Source of the DNA: an uncultured Verrucomicrobiota bacterium
GTDB taxonomy: Bacteria; Verrucomicrobiota; Verrucomicrobiia; Opitutales; Intestinicryptomonadaceae
DNA length: 64,000 nt
Reading direction: 5' to 3'
Assembly (NCBI GenBank): GCA_949283955.1
Contig: CASDUP010000001.1
Location: 1 to 64,000, forward strand
The position numbers and the translations under genes are program-made. The stretch's first letter is position 1, and every line of letters begins with the position of its first letter. Below are positions 25,795 to 35,153 of the stretch, piece after piece. The notes beneath the pieces are model-generated. The model saw only the letters and a program-made list of their open reading frames with translations, was not told where the DNA came from and searched no databases.

Positions 25795-26424
25795 CTACCA
25801 GCTGAAAACGTCCTCCGAGGCGTAGTCGGCCGACGCTTTCTTGGAGTCTTTCTTTAGAGTGAAAACTATCGCTTTTGCCCTGATTCCGGTCTGGGGATTC
25901 GGAACGAGCTCCTTGAGCTCGGTCGGATTGATTCCGTCGGTGGCGGTGGGGAAACCCTGCTTTATAAAACCGTCGTTGTCGCCGTCGACGCAGATGTAGA
26001 TATTCGGATTTCCGAAGGAGTCGACCACGCGCCACTGGGAGGAGTTCTTCTTCTGGACGAGGTTTTGCGCGGTAAACTCAAGGAACATCTTTCCCCTTCT
26101 GTTAAACTCGCGCCTGTCGCTCGTGGAGAGGGGGCTGCCGTCCGTATCCCTTCCGGATATGGCCTTGACGAAATTTTCGGAATAGCTGCCGTCGTCGAGG
26201 TTTATCCTGTCGCGGCCGGTCAGGAAGGTCGGAAAATATCCGTACTCGGATCTGTACTGCTCGAGCGCGGTGGCTATGTTAGTGAAGAAAGTTTTGCAGG
26301 TGGTTTTTGTCGCGTTCTTTTGCGCCGAGGAAATCATGGGAGTCAAAAGTCCCACTAATATTCCGATGATCGATATTACGATCATGAGTTCGACGAGGGT
26401 AAATGCTCTTTTTGCGTTCTTCAT
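25795..26424 (-). CDS. Prepilin-like protein, GspG-type (major pseudopilin-like)
   Basis: A 209-residue protein with leader MKNAKR and AFTLVELMIVISIIGILVGLLTPMI, a textbook class III prepilin N-terminus. Downstream, IATALEQYRSEYGYFPTFLTGR has the alternating YxxxxGxYP pattern of GspG major pseudopilins and PulG. The ATG at 26422-26424 is preceded by GGAG 6-7 bases away, one of the better ribosome binding sites in this region, which fixes the start. It is one of two GspG-like genes in tandem. Ca2+-binding or C-terminal disulfide features are not obvious. Confidence 0.86.
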   Translation of the reverse strand: MKNAKRAFTLVELMIVISIIGILVGLLTPMISSAQKNATKTTCKTFFTNIATALEQYRSEYGYFPTFLTGRDRINLDDGSYSENFVKAISGRDTDGSPLSTSDRREFNRRGKMFLEFTAQNLVQKKNSSQWRVVDSFGNPNIYICVDGDNDGFIKQGFPTATDGINPTELKELVPNPQTGIRAKAIVFTLKKDSKKASADYASEDVFSW

Positions 26425-26469
26425 ATATTTCTCCAAATTTGCTGATTTTGTTCGATAGATAGGGTAAAT

Positions 26470-27132
26470 TTAAAATTCGCGTCCTTGCACTATGTTGTCG
26501 ACGTTTATCTGGGTGTTGTTGTAGTCGAGCTCGTCGGGTATGATTCCCGTATTGTACATAGAAAGCGTGTTCGCGGCCTTGCAGTCGGGACCCTTCGAGA
26601 GAAGTATGAATCCCGGGGCCTTCCAGGAGGATTCGGCTCCTACCAGAGTGGCAGTGTCGTAAAAGTAAAGGTAGGGCTCCCTCCATGGATCGGCGAAAAA
26701 TACTCCGCTCTTTTCGGGATCTACGTCGGTGGCGTATTCGTTCTGGGGGTCTCCGAGGGTGAGTTTGCTCGCGTCGACAAACGGAGTTCTGGTGGGTTGT
26801 TCCTCCATAACTATGTTGCCGTTGCGCACTGTGAGCCTGATTTTTCCTATCAGGCATCTGTAGAGCTCTCCGGCGGTGAACTTTTCGCTGGCGGCGGCGT
26901 TTAGTCTCGGATACCCGCCGTATTGGCCATTAAACGCCTCAAGACCCGTGGCCATCACCTCCATGTCCGCACGGGCCTTCGCCTTGCCTTGCGAATCCTG
27001 CACGCCTCCCATCATTTGCGTCGTGATTCCCATCAGGAGCACGATAATCGCTATCACCACCAATATTTCTATAAGGGTGAACGCACGCCTCGAGCTGCGC
27101 GCTCTCTTCAAATCTGTAAAACCGCCTTTCAT
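26470..27132 (-). CDS. Prepilin-like protein, GspG-type
   Basis: A 220-residue prepilin-like protein, the first of five in the cluster. A longer basic leader (MKGGFTDLKRARSSRR) precedes AFTLIEILVVIAIIVLLMGI. Behind the helix, ARADMEVMATGLEAFNGQYGGYPRLNAAASEK shows the GspG-type pattern of a helix followed by YGGYP. The C-terminal part contains NEYATDVDPEKSGVFFADPWREPYLYFYD, resembling the DPWGxPYxY loop of GspG. ATG at 27132 is chosen as the first start giving a plausible leader. It lies 53 bases downstream of obgE. Confidence 0.85.
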   Translation of the reverse strand: MKGGFTDLKRARSSRRAFTLIEILVVIAIIVLLMGITTQMMGGVQDSQGKAKARADMEVMATGLEAFNGQYGGYPRLNAAASEKFTAGELYRCLIGKIRLTVRNGNIVMEEQPTRTPFVDASKLTLGDPQNEYATDVDPEKSGVFFADPWREPYLYFYDTATLVGAESSWKAPGFILLSKGPDCKAANTLSMYNTGIIPDELDYNNTQINVDNIVQGREF

Positions 27133-27185
27133 CTTCAAATAGAATAGGGAATTCGAGCCTGCCTTGTCAAAGTTTTTAAGTTTTT

Positions 27186-28184
27186 CTACGAATTTTTTTT
27201 GCACTCCTTGAGAATTTCGGCCTTCAATTCCGCGATGCCTTCCTCCGTCAAACACGATATCGGAATTATATCGAGACCCTTCAGCCTTCTTCGAAAGGAG
27301 GAGAGATTTTTTTTGGCGGAGGGTTCGTCCATCTTGTTTGCAGCAACAATCACGGGTTTTTCGGCGAGCTTCGGGTTGTAGAGGGCGAGCTCTTCCAACA
27401 AGTCGGAATAGTCATTCCAGGGCTTTCGGCCGTCGGTTCCTGCCATGTCTATTACAAACACCAAAACTTTGCAGCGCTCTATATGCCTCAAAAACTTGTG
27501 TCCCAGCCCCTTATTTTCGGAAGCTCCTTTTATAAGTCCCGGAATGTCCGCTATAGAAAGTTTTTCATAAGTGTCCGGATAAACCAATGTTCCTATGTTG
27601 ACTCCCAATGTGGTGAAGGGGTACGCGCCTATTTTTGGCCGAGCCGGAGTCAGAATTGATACGAGAGACGACTTCCCCGCGTTGGGGAAACCCACAAGGC
27701 CGGCGTCGGCTATGGATTTAAGGACCAATTTGTACGAGCCTTCCTGGCCTTCGCCTCCGTAGGTGAATTGTCTGGGAGCCCTATTTGTCGAGCTTTTAAA
27801 GTGGACGTTTCCAAGCCCTCCTTTGCCTCCCTTTAAAAGCATTACTTTCTCGCCGTTTAAAAGAACTTCCGCAACAAGCTCTCCCGTTTCCAAATCGAAG
27901 GCCATAGTTCCGCAGGGGACTTTAACAAAGGCGTCCGCCCCGTTGGCTCCGGTCTTCATTCTGCCTTCTCCCTTGCCGCCGTTTCCGGCGCTTACCTCCG
28001 GAGTGTAGCGGTATTTTTCGAGATCGCCCACGTTCTCGTCGGCCACAAGCCAAACGTCTCCACCTTTGCCTCCGTCTCCGCCGTCGGGGCCTCCTTTGGG
28101 AATGAACTTTTCCCTCCTGAATCCCGCGCTGCCTTTGCCTCCGCTTCCGGCGCGAAGCCGAACTTCCGCTTCGTCTATAAACAT
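27186..28184 (-). CDS. obgE: GTPase ObgE/CgtA
   Basis: A 332-residue ribosome-assembly GTPase. The Obg glycine-rich domain fills residues 1-158 (MFIDEAEVRLRAGSGGKGSAGFRREKF, with repeated GGKGG turns). The G domain has P-loop GFPNAGKSS, G3 DIPGLIKGAS and NKMD (G4), with G5 as SCL rather than SAL. The protein ends soon after the G domain and lacks the C-terminal OCT domain found in some Firmicutes, as is common in Gram-negatives. The ATG at 28182-28184 is chosen because it begins the family's MFIDEA motif. It begins two bases after the argH stop, on the same strand, so likely co-transcribed. Confidence 0.96.
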   Translation of the reverse strand: MFIDEAEVRLRAGSGGKGSAGFRREKFIPKGGPDGGDGGKGGDVWLVADENVGDLEKYRYTPEVSAGNGGKGEGRMKTGANGADAFVKVPCGTMAFDLETGELVAEVLLNGEKVMLLKGGKGGLGNVHFKSSTNRAPRQFTYGGEGQEGSYKLVLKSIADAGLVGFPNAGKSSLVSILTPARPKIGAYPFTTLGVNIGTLVYPDTYEKLSIADIPGLIKGASENKGLGHKFLRHIERCKVLVFVIDMAGTDGRKPWNDYSDLLEELALYNPKLAEKPVIVAANKMDEPSAKKNLSSFRRRLKGLDIIPISCLTEEGIAELKAEILKECKKNS

Positions 28185-28186
28185 AA

Positions 28187-29584
28187 CTATCCCAATATTT
28201 TTTTCCAAGAGGCTATCTTGTCTGCCACTGTTTTTCTTCCGGGCATTCCTATTTTCTCCCTCATCTCAAAGGCCCTCTTCAAATCGAACACGCCTCGCCA
28301 TCCTTTGTCCGCCTTCGGGCAAATTTTTAACACATCGGAATCCGAAAGCTTGTTTATCGGAACCTTCTTTGCCTCCGATATTGCAACCAGCTTGCCAACC
28401 ATGTGGTGGGCTTCCCTGAACGGAACTCCGAGCACAACGAAATAATCCGCCAAATCGGTGGCAAGAAGCAGGGGGTCGGAGGCAGCCTCAAGGCACCTTT
28501 TTTTGTCGAACTCCATTCCTTCCGCCATTTCCGCCAAAACGTCCAAACATATCGAAAGCTGTTCGAAGGAATCGAACACGGGAGGCTTGTCCTCCTGGAG
28601 GTCGCGGTCGTAGGTAAGCGGAAGCCCTTTTACCAGGGAAAAGAGCGAACTCATGTTTCCAATCAGCCTCGCGGATTTTCCCCTCAGCAGCTCGAAGGCG
28701 TCCGGATTCTTTTTCTGCGGCATTAGCGAGGAGCCGGTGGTGAAGGCGTCAGGCAATTTCACAAATCCGAATTCCGAAGTGTTCCAAATTATCGCGTCTT
28801 CGGCTATTCTGGACAGGTGCGTTCCGCAGGCGGCGCAGGCGAATGCAAACTCCAAAAACGGATCCCTGTCGGACACGGCGTCCATGCTGTTTTGAGTCAC
28901 GCACGCTCCGCCTTCGTCTGTAAATCCGAGAAGCTTTGCCTCGTAAATTCTGTCGGTGGGCAAGGTGGTTCCGGCTATGGCTCCGCTCCCTATCGGGCAT
29001 ACGTTGGCCCCCTGATAGGCGAATCCAAAGCGCTCCATGTCGCGGGAGAGCATCTCGACCCACGCGAGAATCCAGTGGGCCGCGCTGACCGGCTGTGCCC
29101 TCTGCATGTGCGTGTAGCCGGGCATGACTACGTCGGAGTTGCGCTCGGCAAGTTCCACGAGGGATTTCATCGCGCGCTCAAGTTTGCCAGAGAGCTCGGA
29201 GCAGGCGAACTTGAAAAAGAGCCGCATGTCTGTGGCGACCTGGTCGTTTCTGGATCTTGCAGCGTGCAATTTTGAAGCGCATTTTACCCTCTTTGTGAGA
29301 GCCTGCTCTATGTTCATGTGGACATCTTCAAGTGCGGTGTCCCATTTAAATTTTCCGGATTCGACTTCGGAAATTATTCCGTCGAGGCCGTCGCAGATTT
29401 TTTTCGCCTCGGATTCCTTGATTATTCCGCTTCGGGCTAGCATTTTTGCGTGGGCTTTCGAGGCGAAGGCGTCGAAGCGCGCGAGTTTGGAGTCGAAAGA
29501 AACCGATTCGCCGAATTTGAGCATCAATTTCGCGGGGGGTTCTTTAAATCTTCCCCCCCAACTTGCCTGTGCGTCTTTTTTCAT
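28187..29584 (-). CDS. argH: Argininosuccinate lyase
   Basis: The last arginine-synthesis enzyme, splitting argininosuccinate to arginine and fumarate. The 465-residue length is normal. The family signature [12 protein letters not shown] and the opening GGRFKEPPA match ArgH. Upstream elements [15 protein letters not shown]-like ([16 protein letters not shown]) and the catalytic His region [14 protein letters not shown] are intact. It is the first gene of the argH-obgE-prepilin run, separate from the main arginine operon located about 13 kb away, and divergent from pyrB. Confidence 0.97.
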   Translation of the reverse strand: MKKDAQASWGGRFKEPPAKLMLKFGESVSFDSKLARFDAFASKAHAKMLARSGIIKESEAKKICDGLDGIISEVESGKFKWDTALEDVHMNIEQALTKRVKCASKLHAARSRNDQVATDMRLFFKFACSELSGKLERAMKSLVELAERNSDVVMPGYTHMQRAQPVSAAHWILAWVEMLSRDMERFGFAYQGANVCPIGSGAIAGTTLPTDRIYEAKLLGFTDEGGACVTQNSMDAVSDRDPFLEFAFACAACGTHLSRIAEDAIIWNTSEFGFVKLPDAFTTGSSLMPQKKNPDAFELLRGKSARLIGNMSSLFSLVKGLPLTYDRDLQEDKPPVFDSFEQLSICLDVLAEMAEGMEFDKKRCLEAASDPLLLATDLADYFVVLGVPFREAHHMVGKLVAISEAKKVPINKLSDSDVLKICPKADKGWRGVFDLKRAFEMREKIGMPGRKTVADKIASWKKILG

Positions 29585-29686
29585 CGGGAGCGAATCTATA
29601 TTGGGCAGCTCCCATTACAAGACAAAAGCTCGTGCGTTCTTGTTTGACAATCGCAGCCTCCGGAATAGAGTCCGGCGAAACTGACA

Positions 29687-30646
29687 ATGATTACCGAAGA
29701 TTTTCTCACGAATCCCACTTGGGCGCGCAAGGACCTCACCGCAATAGAAGATTTGTCTTTGCGCGAAATAAACGAAGTTTTCGCTCTTGCGGAGGTGTTC
29801 AAGGCTTCGCTGAAACGCGAGGAGGGCAAATTGGGATATTTGTCCGGAAAGACCGTCGTAAACTTGTTTTTCGAACCGAGCACCCGCACGAGGTCGGCGT
29901 TCGAGCAGGCGGCACACAAGCTGGGGGCGGACGTCATAAGCGTATCGAGCAATGCGTCGAGCCTGGTGAAGGGCGAGTCGCTCAGGGATACTGCCCGCAA
30001 CGTGGAGGCGCTGATGACCGACATGATAATAATTCGCCACAGTGCGGCCGGCGCGGCGAAGTATCTTGCAGAGAGGGTTTCCATTCCCGTTATAAACGCC
30101 GGAGACGGGGCGCACGCGCATCCCACCCAGGCTCTTTTGGACACTTTCACCATGCGCGAGAAATTGGGCAGCCTGGAGGGGAAAAAAGTTACGATTCTCG
30201 GAGACGTTCTTTTCAGCAGGGTTGCAAGGAGCGACATACACGCTCTGAGAAAGCTGGGAGCGTGCGTGACTTTGGCGGGGCCCTCGACTCTCGTTCCGAG
30301 GGAATTCGAGGCGATGGGGGCGGAAGTCTGCTACGACCTGAAAAAAGCTCTTGCCGATGCCGACGTGGTCATGCTTTTGAGGATTCAGCACGAGCGCCAG
30401 AGCAGCAACCATTTTCCGTCGATAGCCGAGTACGCAAAAATTTTCGGCGTCAACAAGGAAAGCGAGAAGCTTCTCAAGAAGGGAGCGATAATAATGCATC
30501 CCGGACCCATAAACAGGGGAGTGGAGCTCGACTCCTATCTTGCGGACTCGGAGAGGTCGGTTATATTGAACCAGGTTTCCAACGGGGTGGCGGTGAGAAT
30601 GGCAGTGATGAGGCTTTGCATGAAGAACACTCGCAAATCCAAATAG
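29687..30646 (+). CDS. pyrB: Aspartate carbamoyltransferase, catalytic chain
   Basis: The enzyme joins carbamoyl phosphate and aspartate to N-carbamoyl aspartate. The 319-residue chain carries the carbamoyl-phosphate motif STRTRS (65-70, in FFEPSTRTRSAFEQAAH), the HAHPTQALLD segment and the C-terminal MHPGPINRGVE. Three chains form the active trimer; no regulatory pyrI gene is next to it, so it is likely the unregulated class. The gene is followed after 13 bases by pyrC, as a two-gene pyrimidine operon divergent from argH. Confidence 0.97.
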   Translation: MITEDFLTNPTWARKDLTAIEDLSLREINEVFALAEVFKASLKREEGKLGYLSGKTVVNLFFEPSTRTRSAFEQAAHKLGADVISVSSNASSLVKGESLRDTARNVEALMTDMIIIRHSAAGAAKYLAERVSIPVINAGDGAHAHPTQALLDTFTMREKLGSLEGKKVTILGDVLFSRVARSDIHALRKLGACVTLAGPSTLVPREFEAMGAEVCYDLKKALADADVVMLLRIQHERQSSNHFPSIAEYAKIFGVNKESEKLLKKGAIIMHPGPINRGVELDSYLADSERSVILNQVSNGVAVRMAVMRLCMKNTRKSK

Positions 30647-30659
30647 CGGAGATTTTCGA

Positions 30660-31913
30660 ATGAAAAATTTGATAATAAAAAACGCGAAAGTTATAGATCC
30701 GAAGAATAAATTTTCGGGGAGGCGGGACATATTTATAGAAGGTGGGAAATTTGCCGCCAAAGCGCCTAAGAAAGCGTCTTGCATCGACGCCAAAGGGCTT
30801 GTTTTGTGCCCGGGTTTTGTTGACATGCACGTCCATCTGAGGGAGCCGGGCCAGACCTACAAGGAGGACGTGGCTACTGGAACTGCGGCAGCCGCGGCGG
30901 GAGGTTTTACTTCGATTGTGGCAATGCCGAACACTATCCCGGCAGCCGACTCCCCATCTACCATTCGCCTAATAAACGACATAATAGCCGAGAGGGCTAA
31001 AGTTAGGGTTTATCAAAGCGCGTGCATAACAGTTGGGCAGGAGGGAACCAAACTCGCCCCCTACGGAAGCCTGAAAAATTGCGGAGTTATAGCCATAACC
31101 GACGATGGATGTTGCGTGCAGAACAACGAGCTCATGCGCAACGCCATGGAGTATGCCAAAATGTTCGGACTTTTGGTGATGGACCATTGCCAGGAAAAGA
31201 CCCTCACGTCCAAGTCCCAGATGAACGAGGGAGAATGGTCGGTCAGGCTCGGGCTGAACGGTTGGCCGAGCGCAGCCGAGGATATAATAGTTGCCCGCGA
31301 CATAATTTTGGCAAATTACGTAAAAACTAAAATACATCTCCAACACATAAGCACGGAGCTTTCCGTATCGATGATTCGGGCGGCCAAGAAGCGCGGCGTG
31401 GCTGTCTCGGCCGAAGCCACTCCGCACCACATATCGCTCGACGACTCCCTCCTCAAAGATTACGACTCCAACTACAAAGTAAATCCTCCCGTAAGGACGA
31501 GGGCGGATGTAGAGGCCCTCATAAACGGGCTGTGCGACGGCACCATAGATGTGGTGGCAACCGACCACGCCCCCCATTCCGAAATAGACAAAGATAGGGA
31601 GTTCGATTACGCTTCAAACGGCATAATCGGACTTGAGACGGCGTTTGCCGTGTGCTACGAAACCCTCGTTAGAAGCGGAGCAATGAAGCTGGAGAAACTC
31701 GTCGGGCTGATGAGTTCAAATCCCGCGTCGATATTGAACGTCGAAGGGGGATCCCTGTCGGAGGGAGCCAACGCCGACTTCGTACTCATAGATGAAAAGC
31801 TCGAATGGAACTACGAAAAGGGATTTTCCAAGGGGTGCAATTCGCCGTGGTTTGGGCGTTCATTCAAAGGAAAAGTTGTTTCAACCTACGTGTCGGGAGC
31901 CAGGGTTTTTTAG
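30660..31913 (+). CDS. pyrC: Dihydroorotase
   Basis: The enzyme closes N-carbamoyl aspartate to dihydroorotate, a Zn metalloenzyme of the amidohydrolase family. The 417-residue length and the motif DMHVHLREPGQ (His57, His59) mark the class I, PyrC-type with lysine at the metal bridge. Other metal ligands are in MDHCQEKT, HLQHIST and ATDHAPHS. It is 13 bases after pyrB, so probably one operon. Confidence 0.96.
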   Translation: MKNLIIKNAKVIDPKNKFSGRRDIFIEGGKFAAKAPKKASCIDAKGLVLCPGFVDMHVHLREPGQTYKEDVATGTAAAAAGGFTSIVAMPNTIPAADSPSTIRLINDIIAERAKVRVYQSACITVGQEGTKLAPYGSLKNCGVIAITDDGCCVQNNELMRNAMEYAKMFGLLVMDHCQEKTLTSKSQMNEGEWSVRLGLNGWPSAAEDIIVARDIILANYVKTKIHLQHISTELSVSMIRAAKKRGVAVSAEATPHHISLDDSLLKDYDSNYKVNPPVRTRADVEALINGLCDGTIDVVATDHAPHSEIDKDREFDYASNGIIGLETAFAVCYETLVRSGAMKLEKLVGLMSSNPASILNVEGGSLSEGANADFVLIDEKLEWNYEKGFSKGCNSPWFGRSFKGKVVSTYVSGARVF

Positions 31914-32183
31914 GTTTTTAACTTTGGCATCAGGCGAATTTCAAGACAGCAGTGTTTCAAAATTCGGTAGTTTTATGTTTTTTGAAGCCCTATTTGCAGA
32001 GGAACTCGAATTTCTATCGGGACTCCATTGGGGCGGATTTCCCAAAATTTGCGAGAAAACTTTTTTAACGCCTTCTATTGAGGCATTTTTTAGTATTCCA
32101 ATTCATGCATTAGCGCGCGCAAGCCAAGAGGGAGTTTTTGCAGCCTTCAAGACGGAAAATCCATCTGCCTATAATAGTTTTTA

Positions 32184-32945
32184 TTAAACGGGGATTTTTT
32201 TGAATCCCGCGAGAAACTCCTTGTTTCCGTCTCCACCGAGTATAGGCGACTCCATAAAACCTATCTCTTCGCATCCTTTCAACTCGGATTTAGCAAAATC
32301 GGATATTTTTTTAAGAGCCTTTAATTGGAGCGCTGAATCGCGGAGAACACCCTTGTTTTTTCTCATTATTTCCGGGGAGGATTCGAATTGGGGCTTTACC
32401 AGGCAGACGAGTTTTCCGCCGATTTTAAGTAGCGGCCATAGATGCGGAAGGATTTTTTCCAGAGATATGAACGACAAGTCGGCGCAGATAAAATCGAATG
32501 ATTCGCCCTTGAAAATTTTCGGATACAAATTTCTTACGTCGGTGTTTTCGTAATTTTCCACTCTCGGATCCGAGGCGATTTTTTGGTGGAGCTGGTTTTT
32601 GCCCACATCGACGCAAGCCGAAGATTTCGCTCCTTTCGATAGCGCGCAATCGGTAAATCCACCCGTGGAGGCTCCGGCGTCCAAAATTTTTGCCCCGAGC
32701 AGATCTATACCGAATTTGTCGAGAAATGCCTCAAGCTTTAATCCCGCCCTCGATACGTACTTTCCCGTCAATGCGCCCTCGGCTATTCTAATCGAGGCTC
32801 CGTCGGGAATTTTTCGCGAGGCCTTGTCTATGGGGAATTCCGAGTTTCCGGATTTGCAAAACGCCTTTCCCTCTTCTATAAGGGCCCTCGCCTTGCTTCT
32901 GCTCGGCGATATTCCAAGCTTAACCAGCGTTTCGTCGGCTCTCAT
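32184..32945 (-). CDS. tlyA: TlyA-family rRNA methyltransferase / hemolysin A
   Basis: A 253-residue 2'-O-methyltransferase-type protein. The S4 RNA-binding domain is at residues 1-60 (MRADETLVKLGISPSRSKARALIEEGKAF). A Rossmann methyltransferase domain follows with SAM loop ILDAGASTGGFTDCAL and the later segments FDFICADLSFISL and LVCLVKPQFE. TlyA members methylate cytidines in 16S and 23S rRNA and are also annotated as hemolysins. The ATG (32943-32945) overlaps the stop of the upstream small protein as ATGA, so the two are translationally coupled. Confidence 0.92.
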   Translation of the reverse strand: MRADETLVKLGISPSRSKARALIEEGKAFCKSGNSEFPIDKASRKIPDGASIRIAEGALTGKYVSRAGLKLEAFLDKFGIDLLGAKILDAGASTGGFTDCALSKGAKSSACVDVGKNQLHQKIASDPRVENYENTDVRNLYPKIFKGESFDFICADLSFISLEKILPHLWPLLKIGGKLVCLVKPQFESSPEIMRKNKGVLRDSALQLKALKKISDFAKSELKGCEEIGFMESPILGGDGNKEFLAGFKKIPV

Positions 32946-33163
32946 TTTTTCGGCTTTATTATCACTTGAACGTTCTCTGCTCCAAGGGACGGAGACGCCT
33001 CTTCCGAAACGCGTTTGATTGCCTTTTTTCCCTCGGAAAGAAGAGTATATAGAAGCGCCGCAGCTCCCACCGCAAACGCTCCCAATATCATAAATCCGAC
33101 AAACCTCCTTCCCGAACGTCCAGAGGAAACTCTGTTTCGAATTTTTTTCTCGTCCACTATCAT
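32942..33163 (-). CDS. Small single-pass membrane protein, coupled to tlyA
   Basis: A 73-residue protein with a basic N-terminus, one hydrophobic segment (VGFMILGAFAVGAAALLYTL, residues 22-41) and a polar C-terminus. No domain is recognised. Its stop overlaps the tlyA start (ATGA), which supports its being real. The basic start and central helix suggest an inner-membrane anchor with the N-terminus inside. Role unknown. Confidence 0.7.
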   Translation of the reverse strand: MIVDEKKIRNRVSSGRSGRRFVGFMILGAFAVGAAALLYTLLSEGKKAIKRVSEEASPSLGAENVQVIIKPKK

Positions 33164-33294
33164 TTCGAACTTCCTATAAATTGAGGTTTTGCCTATAAAT
33201 TCTTCTTTGACTTTTGCGGAGGATAGGTTTTATCTCTAACAAGCGAGGCGCGTTCGGTGCCTTTCAGCATTTTTCAACTATGGGCGTATATATG

Positions 33295-34914
33295 ATGAAA
33301 ATAAAAAAAGCAATTAAGTTTGTCGCGGTGTTTGCGGGCGCGTTTATGTGTCTGGGAGCGTACGCGGAGGTTTGGCTTCCGAAGATTTTTTCGGATAACA
33401 TGGTGGTTCAAAGAGACGTTCCCTTCAAAATCTGGGGCAAGGCGAAAGCCGGTTCCAAGGTCGGAGTTCTCTTTGGTGAACAGCGCAAAATGGCTACGGT
33501 TGGCAAGGACGGCTCTTGGGAAATAACATTTAACGGGCTTCCCGCGAGCAAGGATCCCATGACTATAGAAGTTTGGGAGGCTGGCAAAAAAGACAAAGAG
33601 ATAAAAAATGTTCTCGTGGGAGAAGTTTGGGTTCTCGGAGGCCAGTCGAACATGGCCATGAAGTTTTCACACCTGCTTTCCAACGAATATGATAAATATT
33701 CGGAAAGCTTTAAGAAAGAGCTCGAAAACGCCGGGGATAGCAAGTTGATACGCTGCTTCATTCAGAGGGAGGGAGCCGCGGCAGAAAAGCCGCAAGATGA
33801 GTTCCCAAAGAATTCGGCGTGGTTGGAGTCCAATCCAGAAAATGCCAAGAAATTTAGCCTAGTCGGATACTACTTTGCCAAGCAACTTGTCAAAGATCTC
33901 GACGTTCCCGTAGGATTGATCCACACGGCAAGGGGGGGTAGTTCTATGATAGCTTGGATTCCCGAGGAGAATTTGGAAAAGACTAACTACACCAAGGCTC
34001 GCAACGAAAAATACAAGAAGGCAAAGTCGGCCTACAATTACGAAGACGCCTTGAAAAAATACGATGAGGAGGTTGCGAAATACAACGAGAGCGTAAAGAA
34101 GGCTAAAGCCGAAAAGAAAAAGATTCCTTCGAAGCCCGCGTCGATAAAGAGAAGGCCCGAGAAGCTCACTCCGTGGACCATAAACACCACCCCCTCCTAT
34201 CTTTACAACGCCAAAGTGGCGCCTTTGGCGGGATTCCCCGTAAAGGGATTTCTCTGGTATCAAGGCGAGGCTGATTCCTCGGGAGATACTCTCAAAGATT
34301 TCATTCCCCAATTCAAAACGGTTATAGAGTCGTGGCGCGACAAGTGGGGAGACGACAAGTTGCCGTTTTTGTTCGTGCAGCTGACTTCCTACTCCACCAA
34401 ATCCGACTACCCGATGACCCGTTGGCAGCAATTCCTGGCGACGAAGAATATCGAAAGGGCTTACATGGCAAACATAATAGATTTGGGATTGGAGAAAAAT
34501 ATTCATCCTCCCTTCAAGGACAAAGTTGGCGAGCGTCTCGAGAAAATAGCGATGCGCGAGGTTTACGGAGACTCGAAGGTTATGCCCTACGGTCCCATAT
34601 TTAAGCAAGTCAAATACGATCCCAGAGGAGCTCTGGTTAGTTTCGATGTCCAAAACAAGAGGCTTGTCGGCAAGGGGAAGTCAAGAGGTTTTGAAGTCAA
34701 GCTAAAGGGCGGATGGATTCCGGCGGAGGCGTTTATCGACGGGAAATCCGGAGTGGCGGTTTACGCCAAAGATAGGGACAGGCGCCGCGAAAAAATCGAG
34801 GGAGTCCGCTATCTCTGGAAAAACTGGGCCGGAGACGACGTTTGGCTGTACGATGGGGCGGATTTGCCGGCGATGTCGTTTACCGACGAGTTGGTCGAGC
34901 AGAACAAAAAATAA
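33295..34914 (+). CDS. Secreted sialate O-acetylesterase (SASA family)
   Basis: A 539-residue exported carbohydrate esterase. A signal peptide occupies residues 1-24 (KKAIKFVAVFAGAFMCLGAYA). The SASA/SGNH nucleophile is Ser118 in GGQSNMAMKF; a second conserved block is HTARGGSSMIAW, and the acid/base pair sits in DLGLEKNIHPPF (Asp396 and His404). An N-terminal beta domain (VWLPKIFSDNMVVQRDVPFKIWGKA) and a Lys-rich helical insert (about 240-290) are typical for family members in gut or marine polysaccharide degraders. It likely removes O-acetyl groups from sialic acid or other acetylated glycans in the periplasm. I chose ATG at 33295 because it begins the signal peptide. Confidence 0.92.
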   Translation: MKIKKAIKFVAVFAGAFMCLGAYAEVWLPKIFSDNMVVQRDVPFKIWGKAKAGSKVGVLFGEQRKMATVGKDGSWEITFNGLPASKDPMTIEVWEAGKKDKEIKNVLVGEVWVLGGQSNMAMKFSHLLSNEYDKYSESFKKELENAGDSKLIRCFIQREGAAAEKPQDEFPKNSAWLESNPENAKKFSLVGYYFAKQLVKDLDVPVGLIHTARGGSSMIAWIPEENLEKTNYTKARNEKYKKAKSAYNYEDALKKYDEEVAKYNESVKKAKAEKKKIPSKPASIKRRPEKLTPWTINTTPSYLYNAKVAPLAGFPVKGFLWYQGEADSSGDTLKDFIPQFKTVIESWRDKWGDDKLPFLFVQLTSYSTKSDYPMTRWQQFLATKNIERAYMANIIDLGLEKNIHPPFKDKVGERLEKIAMREVYGDSKVMPYGPIFKQVKYDPRGALVSFDVQNKRLVGKGKSRGFEVKLKGGWIPAEAFIDGKSGVAVYAKDRDRRREKIEGVRYLWKNWAGDDVWLYDGADLPAMSFTDELVEQNKK

Positions 34915-34936
34915 TCGGCAAGATAAAAACAGATTC

Positions 34937-34971
34937 GAAAATCCCGGCGGATTCTCGTCGGGATTTTTTTT
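34937..34971 (+). terminator. Intrinsic terminator after the acetylesterase gene
   Basis: AAATCCCG and CGGGATTT form a stem around a 12-base loop and are followed by a run of eight Ts. It lies 22 bases past the stop codon of the acetylesterase gene. Confidence 0.8.
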
Positions 34972-35153
34972 GCATTGTTTTTAATGAGGCCATTTTGATA
35001 GCCCGTCACTTTAAGGGCTATGGAGTATTCCAATATTTTGGGGAGATAATCGGATAGGGAAAAACGGGCCGCCAAATAGGCTTGCAATGGCGCAAATACG
35101 GCTGTTAGCATGCCCGAAAGAGGCTGAATTGTTCGGCGGATACTTGCAATAAC

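Noticed and set aside
31792-32187. Plus-strand frame of about 130 residues after pyrC
   Set aside because: Its first third lies inside pyrC in another frame; the rest has no signal, motif or ribosome binding site, so it is probably chance.
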